From contig NW_004450286.1 in assembly GCF_000321225.1 (NCBI RefSeq), positions 274,204-338,203 on the forward strand: a stretch of 64,000 nucleotides of DNA, written 5' to 3'. Source of the DNA: Odobenus rosmarus divergens (taxonomy: Eukaryota > Chordata > Mammalia > Carnivora > Odobenidae). Position numbers and translations under genes: made by a program. Below are positions 13,201-25,600 of this stretch, piece by piece; the first letter of the stretch is position 1, and each line of letters opens with the position of its first letter. Under the pieces are notes generated by a model. That model was not told the origin of the DNA, searched no databases, and saw nothing but the letters and a program-made list of their open reading frames with translations.

Positions 13201-16200
13201 TTATGGAAATACATGCAAATGAGGGGCTTAAAAAAACACCAGCACAAAACAAATGAATTGTTCCTCCCAAGCCTACACTCGCAGAATTCACAGATGGGCT
13301 CCTCTGGACGAGAAATGACGGAGGCTAGGGAGGTGGCGGTGGGGCCCAGGCCACCTCGGATTTTCCAGGGTGAGGGGCGCTCAACCTCCCCCCCTCCCCC
13401 CCGCAGAGTGAGGACACTGGCTTACGGCCCCAGGGTAATCAATACCGAAGTGCGAGAGCCGGACTTTTCAACTTTTGAAAAAATGGACTTTCTGAAATAC
13501 TCACAGGAGAGTTCCCTTTTTGAGAAGATTCACAGGTGGCCAGATGAACCCGAAGGGCCCCCTGCCAGCATAAATGGTGTGTTTGGTCACTGGCTCCTAG
13601 ACAGGTAGCCAGCAATGTGGTTGTAATGAAAAATACATCCTTTGGCAGGATGGTGGCAGTTGAGGGGACAAGAGCTTCTCTCTGCGACTCGGGTGACAGA
13701 AGAGATTACATCCAATGCCCACGGGCCATTTCCCTCAGGCTAGGCATGTCCTTCTCAAAGCCCTGCTAGGGGCATATTGATTGTACTCAAGAAGCTTAGC
13801 AATGGGTCCACTTTTATTTTACTTTAGACCCAAGGATTTCCCCAGGTAGAGCCAGAAGTCTAATCTTATGTCCAAAATGGCAAACAGATTGAGCTCACAT
13901 CTGAACTCTGATCTGCAGGTAGGAACACCTCCAGGGCTGAGTTGAGAAGGGGCAGGAGGCCCAGGAGGAAAGATACGGATCTATTAGTGATGTCTGGCAC
14001 TGGTGCGGGTGTGGGGAGGGGATGCACACTTGTCCAGGTATTTGTCATCCCTGCCACATACTGCCTGGTGTTATTAATTCATGGACACAGAAGAGATTCC
14101 TAGTGAAATTCTTCTCAAGTGGACAAATGCTTACAGCACTCCTTCATGCAACAGGGATGTGCCCGGACACCGAACACAGCAGCTGAGTCCCCAATCTGGC
14201 ATTAAGGGATGGTGGTCTTCTGCAAAAGCACAGATTCTTACTGACCCACCTCCTTTTTATCTTGTTGGGACATCTGAGCGAGGGAACAGAGCTGCTAAAG
14301 GCCTGGACCACGGGCTCAGGATCAGCATCAAACTTCAGCCAAAGGGGTTGGCCCAAGTCGTGCATCTGCGTTTCCAGAGAATGCCAAAGTTCAGGGTCAT
14401 GGAGGTGTTTATTTGCTAGGCTATCAGCTCCTGAAAGGCTGGGTCTTGTTCATCTTTGTATCCCTGGCACACAGTAGGACTTCTATAAAATGAGAAAGGA
14501 AGAAAGGGGGGGAGAAGCTAAGAGGAAGCAAAAGGAAAGGGAAGGGAGGGGAGGGGACAGGAGAAGGCACGGGAACGACGAGAAAGGGAAGAAAGTAATG
14601 CTGCTTCAGGAGATGCACTTGGTAGACGGATGCCGAAAGTGGCCGAAAGTGGCCGCAACTGGCTTCCCTCCCACCTGCTCTTCCTACAGGATGGTTTTCA
14701 TGTTCTCCCGCTGACGTGTGTGGGTCTGTGTTCTCCCCCCTCGCATCCAGGTGGGCTCGTGGCTTTGGTGACCGTGGCCCTAAATGGCTTCCACATCTAA
14801 GCCATGAAAGGAAATAATGCTTCTGCCTGGGTCTCCTGGGATGCTCGTTCTGGTGACCCAGGCACCATGCCTCGGGGAAGCCCACCCAGCTGTGCCAAGA
14901 CCCCGGCAGAGTGGAGCACCCCGGCCCCAGCTCCGGCCTGGCTGAGTTTCTCGGGAGCGGGTCTCCAGCCCTGTTGGGCTCGATTATCGGCTGATGCCGT
15001 GGGGAGCAGAGGGGAGCTGTCCCTGCCGACTCCTGCCCAGACTGCAGATCTGTGAGCCAAAGAACTGACTGCTATTGTTTGAAGCCACTAAGTTTTGGGG
15101 TGCTTTATTACCTAAAAACAGATAGTGGAAATATAGCTAACACTCGTTGCCTTTTCTGGAAGGGTCGCTGCATGCTCACCTCTGGCTCCTCCGCATGACC
15201 CCCAGGTAGACTGACCTGGTGGGCCGTCTGGAGTCTGGCTCTCACCTGATATCAGTGCCTGGGAATTCCTCATGGGGAAGGAGCCGGTCATGCCGAAGAC
15301 ACTGCTATTGAAGATGGTGGAGGTGCCGCTGAGGATCGCCATGCAGATAATGGTGACAGCAAAGAAGCCAGAGGTCCAGGAAGAGGTGTCCACCTTCACT
15401 AGCACGGTCATCACCAAGAAGATGGCCAGCATGACAGTTAGTGAGGCCAGCACACGGACACGAATCGGAACCCTGTGGGGGGAGGGAGGGATGCCAGAAG
15501 CGGTCAGAGATCCCCTTGGGCCTCCCACGCCGGGCCACGGGTGGGTGAAGGTTCTTAAGGGACACTGCAGCCGGGAGGCCTGGGCCTGAATCCTGCATTC
15601 CTAGCTCACTACCTGTGTGACCCTGGGTCAGTAACTCAATCTCTCTGGTTTCAGCTTCTGCATCTGTATAGCAGGGAGGAAAATGGATCCACCTGCAGGG
15701 GTGGTTGTAAGGGTCTCTGGAGGGGTGTGCCCAGAGTGCAGGGGGCAATATCAGCTCAGGGCAAATGCTCAGCGGATATTGCTTCTTTTCATCTTGCTGT
15801 GAGGTTCAAGGACAGGACAGGAGGGCTCTCAAGCCCCTGCTCCCCCCCAACAGGGCTGAGCTCCCACTGGCTTTGCCTAGTGTTTCAACGAAGCAACCAC
15901 CCTCGGGGCTTCCTTCTCCCAAAACTTAGCAGTGAGGGGAGGAGGGAGACGAGCAGAAAATCATCATCATCATCATCATATAGCAATTACCCAGATAGTA
16001 CTTAATTTGTGCTAAGTACTCTTCGGAGTGTTTCTACATGCTGACTTGTTGCATTCTCGCACCAGCCCTGTAAGCCGGGCCCTCCTACTTATCCCGCACA
16101 TACAGGGAAGGACACTGAGGTCAGAGATGCTAAAGAACTTGCTCAAGGTCACTCATTGTGACCCCGAGAGGGCTGGCTCCGGTCTGCGTCCTCAGAAGGA

Positions 16201-16625
16201 CACTCTGCTTCCTTGAGTGCCTTTCACCGTCTCCCAGCAGCTGGAGCTGCCCGATACCCCAAGGAAGGGAATATGTGTGGTCCAGAACAGTCCAGGGCAG
16301 AAGGATTCTCCTGTGATGTCTCAGTAGCCACGGGCAGCCGCTGATGCCGGCGCAGCCCAGGGCCGGCCCCCAGACCCACACCAGCAGCACAAACCATACG
16401 CCCCTCCCGGCCCCCAACTGCCCAGACACTGCCCTGAAGGGAGGAGCGGAGAAGGCTGGCTCTCCTGCAAACAGCACATTTTTATTCCAGGGAGAGAGAA
16501 TATCATTGAAAGGGGCTGCTTAAATCATCAGATTAGACTAAGCTTCAAGCCGGATTGGATGTTTGGTTAATTTTCCTGCTAACCAGTGGGTGGGGGCTGG
16601 GAGGAAAGCCAGATTAGTTATACAC

Positions 16626-16660
<35 letters not shown>

Positions 16661-19600
16661 TTTATAAAAAAGAAAGACCTGAAAGGCAAAAAGAAAAAAA
16701 AAGTATCTACATATATATGTACATAAATAGGTGTGAAATGATGAGCATGAGAAGCAAGGATTTTTCAAAGTGTTTTTGTGGCTCCAGGCTAACTTGAGTT
16801 TTCTCTGATCTTCATTCTGATCCTCGCTGGAGGGAGAGCTGGGGTCGCCTCTGCTGTGTGAGGGGCAGACAGAAGCCTGAGGATGTGAGGAGGCAGTTCA
16901 AGGTCGCGGCATGAGTCCGTGGGGAGCAGGGAGGAGAACCCAGGTCTGCTGAGCCTCCGCCCAGGGCTGTCTGCTAACATGCATTCTCTCCAGCGCCTGA
17001 TCCACAAGCGTGTGTTGGGCAACTCCTGTGTGTCAAGCACTGTGTGGGATGACCCGGGCCCCGGCCAGACGAGGGCCAGGCATTTTGCTTTAGTGTGCAC
17101 AGTGCTGCAGTGGGAGGGCCTCAGGGCGTCCGAAGGGGGCCCAAAACCCAGCCCAGGGGTTGCACAGTCTTTCTGGAGGTGGCACCTAAGCTGGAGTGTA
17201 AGATGTGCCGGGATGTGCGTGCACACGTCTGGTGAGAGGGGATGCGGCTAGCCTCGGGCTGCAGGTGAGATTAAGAGCAGAAGCTGGAGGGAATCGGAGC
17301 CCTACCCTGGAGGGCCTGGTCCACCTGCTAAGTGCCAACGCTTGACCCTCAGAGTAGGGCGCAGGGTGGGCACGCGGGCTTCGCCTGCCAGCATCCCTTC
17401 CCTGAGGAACACTCTTTCTTCCACGCCAAGTTGTTCTGGCGAGGTGGCCGGCCACATTGTCCACCCCTGACCCAGCCACAGATGATGGACACATGATGAC
17501 TGGGTCTGGGGTGACTGGAGTGTCCCATGCCATGGGGCGGGTCGCTGGATTAGGTCAGGGATTAGCATGTGAGCCAGGCAGGGCCAGTGAGGGCTCTCCA
17601 GGGCTGGAAGGTGGGGAGAAGTGCCCTCTCTGCCACGACCGTGTTGGGGGCTGCTGGTTGCCACCTGGCCGGCTGCATGGAGAGAGACCACATTTGGGAT
17701 GAAGCCAGGCAGACACACACAGAGCCCAGGGACAGTGCAAGAGAAGGACAGCCCTGGGGACATACGTAATCCCCCAGATCCAGCAATGTGTGGAGGCAGC
17801 CCTGACTTTAATTTTCCACGTAAAGAATGAAAATCCTTTTTGTGTCTCTGTTGTCTGTTACAAGTGTGTGAGTTAACACAAAGAGGCACATCAAGGTTTC
17901 TAGCTGGTGGGTGACCCGCCCATGCACCCTCCCCTCTACCAGGAAGCAGGCTGCAAGTGACGGGTAATTAACACTCCCAAGAGCAGGCTTCAACCAGTAA
18001 TGGGGGTGTGGGTGGATAAATACCCCAGCTCCCTCCCCGTCAGGTGTGTGCTCCACACTGGGTCCCAGAGTCCCCAGGCAGGCCAAGCTAGGTCGCTCTC
18101 TGTGGGAGCTGGTTTGGTGAGCCATCCTTTATTGGCTGCCTTCCCCTCTCGTTTCCCCCTCTCCATTCTCCTACCTTCACCTCCCAAATAAACTGCTCGC
18201 ACTTAAAATCCCTGTTCCAGGGCCTGTTTCTGGGGAACCCCACACTACAATGCATCTTCCCAGGGTCTGCAGGGGCCTCATCCTGGGCAGGAGCTGGTGG
18301 GCAGCCAGGTAGAGCACCTGGACCCCTGGGGGCCCAGAGGATCCGGTGTAGGTGCACACCAGGGGCCCTGGAGGCTGGTGGTCAGGCCCACCTCTGATGT
18401 TCTGGGTAGTTCTACACACTCAACCGTGACACACAGTGCCCTCCACCCTCTCCCCTCAGCTGGAGCTGCCTGATACCCCAAAGATAAGAGCCAGCAAGTG
18501 CCCAGAGCCTGGGTCAACATAACGTTCCCATTTACAATTATAAATATTAAGACAATCAAGTGGAGAGAGAGGGTGGGGACCAAGGCCAAAAAGCTTTACC
18601 AGACCCCTGGGGCAAGAAGGCAGCCCAGGGCAGACTGGGAGACATGAGGAATACTGCCAGGACAGTGCCCTGTCTTGTTCTCCCCCCGCCCCAGGGCGGA
18701 CACAGGGCCTGGGAGGGACCTGATGAGTATCCGCTGGATGCACAAACTGACAGCAAGGGCTATTAGCAGTGCAGGGAGACTCTCTGCTTCTTGACCCCCC
18801 CAAGCATGGCAGGGAGACCACTGGAAACACTTGCTCTTTCCAGCCAGCCTTCGGAGCAGCCTCTGCCTCTAACCTTACCTCCTCTCAGCCCTGGTGAAGA
18901 CGAAGTCCACACCAGGAATGCTGATGGCATCCCAGGAGCTCTCTGGGGCCAGTCACAACAAGGTAATTAGTTGCCCCTACAGGAAGGTTGCTCTGGAGAG
19001 AGCTGGGGGACTTCTCGCCCAGCACCCCCAGGGTGGTGGGAGGTGAGGAGGTAAGTGCCAAAGGCAGGACAGGAGCAGCGCAGTCCCCACAGGTCCCTTG
19101 CCTGCATAGGCCTCCTCCTTGCCCGCAAATTACCTGCCACGTGACCCATTCTGCACCTGAGCCTCATCCCTGGGCCCCAGGTCCTCAGGGATCTTGCGTG
19201 GGGCTCTCTTCAACGCCCACGAGGCTTTAGGAAACATCCCGCATGAAGCCCACCCCACACGCCGTAATGGGGGCATGCTGGCCTCACTCTGCTTCTTCCC
19301 CCTGGCCTGGGAGAGTGGCCCAGGGGACAGCGGTGCCATTACGATGGTAGAGAAAGTCTAGACAAGCGTTGCCCTGGTGTCAGTGGTTCTGCTCTGGGAC
19401 GAGATGGCCGTGGTGACTGCTTCAGCCCCTGGGACCCTGGGGCAGGCCACAGGAATGTGAGATTCTGGGAGAGGGCTGCCGGCTCCCCACCCCCTTGCTA
19501 GAGAGGGCTCAGGACCCCAGGGGGCTGATTTCTTCATAAGTCTCTCAAATGTAAATCCTCCTCATAAGTATTTATGATGCTACAGATTTAACATAATAAA

Positions 19601-22600
19601 ACACTTGGAGATTATGGATGAGCCAGTCAGAGAAAGCCAGGGTTCTCCAGGAGGGGAAAAAAGGAGACATTTCAATTTCGCACATTAAATAAAAAACAGC
19701 TTAGCCCCAAACCATCTTCCCACAACCCAGAAACAGATGGAGGCCCACGAGCGTTCCCCACATTGCCTTTGCCCCTCTCCCATAGGCAGGAGAGGGCAAG
19801 GGTAGGCCCTGGGGTGGGCTGAACCTTCTGGAAGATGCCCTATAATGCTGAGCCTTCAGAGCCAGCAGCCTGCCTGACCTTGGGAGGGTGGCTGCCTGGG
19901 CGGTCCACTGTCCCCACTGTGGACAGACCTAGACCTCCTTTACTACCTCCTTCCTTCCAGCTTCCTGAAGACAGGGCAGAGACCCTCATCAGAAGGCTCT
20001 GAGGTGTGGCTCTGGACGCAGGGAACGGCTGGGGGACCCAGAGTTTCCAAGTACAAGTGTGGGGTGAGAAGGGTCCTAGTTCCCATCTGGCTTCACCCTG
20101 GTAGTGGCCATGTGACTTCGGTGAGCCTATCTTCCCATCCATACAACAGGTACCGAGTCGCCTGCTCTCTGGCTGTTGGCAGGATTAAAGGAGACAAAGC
20201 CCTAAGGGGTACGAGCGCTCGGAAGCGCTACTCCAGTGTCCTGAGGGTCGACCTTCCCTGCCCCTGCTGACCACTGTCCCAGGCTGGCTTCTGGCCTGCA
20301 GGATCTCAGGACCACAGAGGAGGTACGACGTCGCCTGGGCCTCCCCTCACTGGTCCCGTGGTCTTGGGTGTAGTCCTGGCTTCTGCCTGGAAAGCGGCTA
20401 ATGTCACGGCCTCCCCCTCAGGTTACTGTGTGTCACCAGGCGTCACCCCTTGTTCGAGGACACTGAGGGTAGCCCCGTGCACCAGAGGAAGGCACGAGGA
20501 GGCGGGTTTAGGGTCAGCTGGTTTATGATTGGGGTCACAAGGCCCTCAGGCCATCTGGGCCCCATTCTGCTCTTCGTCCTTACGGCCTGCACTTTGGTTT
20601 GAAAGTGGGTGCAAATTCTTTGCCTCTCCTTCCATTGACAGGTGGGTCTAGGTCTCCTTGAAACCAAGTGGGCTTGGGCAGTGCCTGGCCCTGCTGAGTC
20701 CGGCATAAGTGACGCCATGTGGCTGCAGATATTAGGTCACAAAAACCACGTAGCTTCTGCCTTGCTCTCTTGAGCACATGCTCTTCAGCCACAAGACGAA
20801 AAGTCCTACTGCCTGAGACCAACGTACAAGAGACCACAGGGAGGGGAGGGGAGGAGAGAAGAGAGGAGAAGGAGATGGGTGCTGGAGAAGGGCCAGCAGC
20901 TCCAGCCCAGCCCAGCTTTCTGCAACCACATCAGAGACAGCAAGTCAGAGCTGCCAACTGAGCCTGATGATGCCCAGAGCATGAGACATACTCATTACTG
21001 TTAGTGTTTTAACCCACGACCACGCTTGGGGATCACTGAATGCCACGACAGATAATTGCAATAGCCCCATAGCATAATGTTTGGAAGGACCGGTCTATCC
21101 AGGCTTAGCCCACATGCTGCCCTATCTCCTCCTATGCTCAGAGCAGACACCACCATTCAATCGCAGCACGCTCGCTGAGGCCAGACCTGCCTTGGAGTCC
21201 TGTTCCACCAGAGATCCAGGCCGGCACTGCGAAGTTAGCGGAGTTGAACTGATTTGCCATCAGGGATCTAAGGTTTCAGGCAGCTGTGCCCAGAGAAGGT
21301 TCCTGGTGGTAGCTTAGGGGAAATGTGGGCAAAGTAGCTAGGGCTGATGCTCCTGCAAACCTAAATTGAGAATGGATGGCAAGAGTCCCCCGGTGGGTTC
21401 TAAGGGCCATGCCAACTTGCCCGGCTGTCTCCTACATCATTCTTTCTTCCAACAGCACAGCCCTGGGGCTCTCTCCCAGCCCCCACTCTAACACAGTTTC
21501 AGGAGGTCCCCACTGAGCCTCTGTGAGCAGTCAACACGAGCCATTCCATGGAGAGAGAGCCAGAATTGTGGGGTGCCAGGCTCTTAACTTCCCACACTCT
21601 CAGGAATGCTCGGAGGGGCGCCAGGGTGGCTCAGGTGGTTAAGTGTCTTGACTGTTGGTTTCAGCTCAGGTCATGATCTCAGGGTTGTGGGATCAAGTCC
21701 TGCGTCAGGCTCTGCACTCAGTGCAGTCTGCTTGTCCCTCTCCCTCTGCTCCTCCCCGCCCCCCTGGCTCTCCCCATCTCTATCTATCTCTAAAATAAAT
21801 ATACTTTAAAAATCTTAAAAAAAAATGCTTAGAAGACCAGCTTCCATAAGCCTTGCCCCCCCGGGCCCACCACCGCCATCCACATGCTGGCCTCGGGCCA
21901 CCCCGTCTGCAGCCCAGGCAGCTGGTGACACACAGGCACCCCAGATGGGAAAGGAGGAAGAGCCGGGTCCCCACATGCCTCCCACTGGCTGCTGACCCAG
22001 TGTCCTAGTGTGTGGCTGGGAAGTGAAAGTCCAGCTCCCTGCCCCGGCTTCCCTCGGCGGGGCCCCAGGTCGCCGGGCTGACTTCTCAGTCTTCCCTGCA
22101 GGCCTCCTACTTGGGGGGCTGCCCCTGGAGCAGGCAGAAAAGCAGCAGCTGGGAGCGAGAGGCACGTGGAGATGGCTGGAGGCGAAGGGTGGGGGCTGGC
22201 GGAGGAAGGAACGTGGCCTACCTGTTGACAAGCAGGAAGTTCGCCATGAGGCACAGCACAGAGGAGACGGTGGAGGCGATGGTCAGGTAGCTCTCAAAGT
22301 AGTTCTGCAAGCACAGAAGTGAGGGGGCTGCTGATGTCACCGGGGATGGACGGGAGGACCCCTGGAGAGCAGAGACAGGGCCCCTCCCGGGGGGCTTCTC
22401 CCCACTGTCTTCAGAAACCAATGAGGGACGGACAGGTCTGCCCCAAGATGGCATGGTCCCACCCCATGGTGACCTACGACCACTTACAAGGTCACTCAAC
22501 AGATACCAATATGAGCTATGCGAACTGCTGGGGACGTAAGTCAGGATAAGACGTTGTCCCTGCCCTCCAAGAGGCCCCGAATGCTCTGCAGCCCATGCTC

Positions 22601-25600
22601 CCCCCGACTCTACCTGTCCCACCCACAGATGAGCCAACGGGGACAGGACTCAACTGTGAGCGTGCGCACACAGAGAGACTGTGCCCTACCGGCCTGCTTT
22701 GACTCTCGCCAAATTTCAATTATCCAAATGCACTTTGTTAGGACCCAACCACATTCTCGTGTTCTTGCAACTAAGTGGGGCCTCTTAGAAATACGCCAAC
22801 CCCGATGACCGTGGGGAAACTTTGTTCTGACTCTGGATTTGCTTCCTCGGAGAGATGCTACCCAAGGTCAGGGCCACTTTGGGAAACGGCTCCTAGACTA
22901 GCCAAGAGGAGGGAAAAGGGCATTTTTCTGGAAGCAGTTGCAGGGTATTCTAATGAAGTGTGCATGAGACCACACGAGGAAGAGCTCCAGATTATAACGT
23001 GCTAGAATTTACGGCTAAGGAAACTGTATGGTAATTGTACCTGGTTCTCCAAACTCAGAGAACTGTCCACTCATTAGGATAGATTTTACTGCGTATCCGT
23101 TATTCCTCAATATACCTGTCTTAAAAAAAAAATCAAAAAGGGCTGACATATCTTGGCTTTGGTCATTGTGTGTCAAACCATGAACCCCAGGTTGGTAATG
23201 ATCATGGGTGTTAAGCCGTGAGAACAGATCACACATATTAAGCATTTCCTGTGTGCCCGATACAAGAGCTTTATATTAAGTATGTTGTTTAATCTGAAAA
23301 ATAAAAGAGAAGCTGTGAGCATTCTACTCTGGAAAGCTCACAAAATTGGACTTAACTGAGGCGATATTTTGAGTTACAAATGTGCCAAGCACAAGGGACA
23401 ATGCGTGCAAAAACTTCGCCAACGTGCAGAGCATGGTGGCAGTTGTAGGGATCACGACAGAGAATGAGACACGCTTCCTGCCCGCTAAGAAGGAAGCAGC
23501 CCACAGAGTGTGAAGGTATTTTCATCTCAAAACACCACGGGAAGAGATGTCAGAATTCTGTGTGGTTTTTTTTTGTTTTTGTTTTTTGTTTTGCCAAATC
23601 AGAGGTAGGAGCGGTGAGTTCTAGAAGGGGTTCTGGTGGGGGGGAGTGGGACCAGGGAGGCAGATCACGTGAGAGAATGGGAGTGATTATGGGTTTGGGG
23701 AAAGGTCCCAGAGGAGGTGGGATCTGAGTCAGACCTTGACACAGAGGGTCAGAGCTGTCCTCTCTGGGACATTTGATTGCAACGTGGAGCCCAAAAGAGA
23801 AAGATATCATAATGCGTTCCTTCTGGTCTGAAACCAATTGTTCCAGGGTCTCTTTTTAAAGCCTGCAGAGTGCTCTGTGGTCTTTGAAATCTGCACCCTG
23901 AATATAAGGTGGTGGTGGCCTTGCAATTAAAATGGTAATCACAGTGAGTGTGGTCCATCAACCATGAGCCTTAGAAATAGCCTTCCTCCTTTGAGGTGCC
24001 ACCCCATTGTTCCTACCCTGATGGGCTCAGTAGAGCCTGGACTGGTCTGAGGCACTCAGTCAATTATGTCTTGACACAGTGGCTGAGCCTACGTGAGGCC
24101 AGGCAGGCGGCAGGCAGGAGCCACGGAGAAAGGCCCCGAGGAAGAGACAGCTGCAGGTGGGGGGCCAACCAAGACAGCCCCAAATCCGAGCCCCCTCACG
24201 GGGCTCCCTTCATTCAGTGGCTGCTCATTCCATGGCAAGTCTGCAAACGACCATTGCATGGGATGCAGAATCTCTGCCTTTGTTTTTTCAAGCAGGCTCA
24301 GGTTCCTTGAACACTTTAAGAATGGGGATTTTCTAGGTAATTGAATGTTCTGGTTTGTTGATATTTAAGCAGAAAATTGTCCTTTTAATGTTGGAAAGTG
24401 TTTTAAAACAATGACAACGGAGTAAGGCTCTGCCTCCCTTTCTGCGGATGGAGACCATTTTCTTGGCTTTTCAAAGAGCAGGCAGGAGGGGCGGAATGGA
24501 CTGGACCCTGGGCCATTTTCCTACTGGTACATATTGGGGGCTGTAGAAGGCTGCGTGGGCTGACTCAGCACATCCCATGGAACTTTTTTTTTTTTAACTT
24601 AGTTCCTGATATAAACATGTTGGTTGGGGGGGAGTTACTTATTTGATGCTTTTGCCTGATGCTTTTGTCTGTAAGTAGAGTTCTAGCAAAATGTGGTGGG
24701 CAGACTCTCCAGGTGGCCCCCACGGTCCCAGCCTCCTGTGCTCACGTCCATGTACGTGACACCCTCTGCTAAGTATGGGTGGGACTCATACTTTCTTCTA
24801 ACCAAGAGAATACGGCAAAGGAGTGGACATACAGGATGATGTGTATGGGAGAACGTTACATGAGAAGGTAGCACCTGTCTTGCTGGACTCTTTTTTTTCC
24901 TCCCTTGATGGCTCAGAGGATGCAAGCGGCATCCTGGGGAACCCCAAGTGGCAAGAACTGCAGGTGACCCCTCATTGCTCAGAGAGGTTTCTGGCCAACA
25001 CCCAGCAAGAAACTGAAGCTCTCAGTCCTATGACTGCAAGGACCTGGATTCTGCCAACAACCCAGATAGCCTGCAAGTGATCCTTCTCCAGCCGAGCCTC
25101 CAGTGAGACCACAGCCCTGGCTAAGCCCTTGGCTGCGGCCGTGTAACACCAAGAGCCGAGGACTCGGTCAAGCCATGCCCCGACTCCTGGCCCACGGGCA
25201 CTGTGAGAAAATAAACGTGTGTCGTGTTAAGCCACTGAAGTGTGCAGCTTTTTGTTATGCAGCAATACATTCCTCATGAACAAGGGCTTTGGACAGCTGA
25301 GTTCCTACTATCCAGAGTTTTTCTGCATCTTGCTGCCTTCTTGTAGTTTACGTTCGGTTTCTCGATGAAAACAGGGACAGCTGACCCTGATGGTGCTAGA
25401 CATGAAGACCAATGTATCTGCCCGTGAGGGAAACAAAGGTTATACTTGCTGACATCAGTCCCCTTAGCCTTTCCTCATCAACTCCTTTGCTGAAATTAGG
25501 TTCATTTTGTGCCGATTCCAAGAAATAGGACTTAGCTTACATGCCACCCCAGATCTGCTCACCTTGCCCGCCCTGCGGGCCATTTGCCTTGCTACTCAGT

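Larger units (their letters stand above)
11357..15245 (-). other. SLC29A3: SLC29A3 intron 4
   Basis: GT-AG intron. It holds a CA-rich repeat, two MIR copies, an LTR relic and a purine-rich tract. The block at about 12,940-13,600 is free of recognisable repeats and contains an octamer and a SOX-like inverted repeat. No extra exon was recognised. Confidence 0.85.
15473..22221 (-). other. SLC29A3: SLC29A3 intron 3
   Basis: GT-AG intron of 6.7 kb. It contains MIR fragments, an ATC microsatellite, a long A-run, an LTR relic near 18 kb and a carnivore SINE near 21.7 kb. The AT-rich block at about 19,510-19,720 shows no repeat signature and may be a conserved noncoding element. No extra exon was recognised. 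Confidence 0.85.

Noticed and set aside
13213..13608. A plus-strand open frame of 131 codons in intron 4
   Set aside because: The protein resembles nothing known, and the gene there runs on the other strand. The DNA is more likely regulatory.
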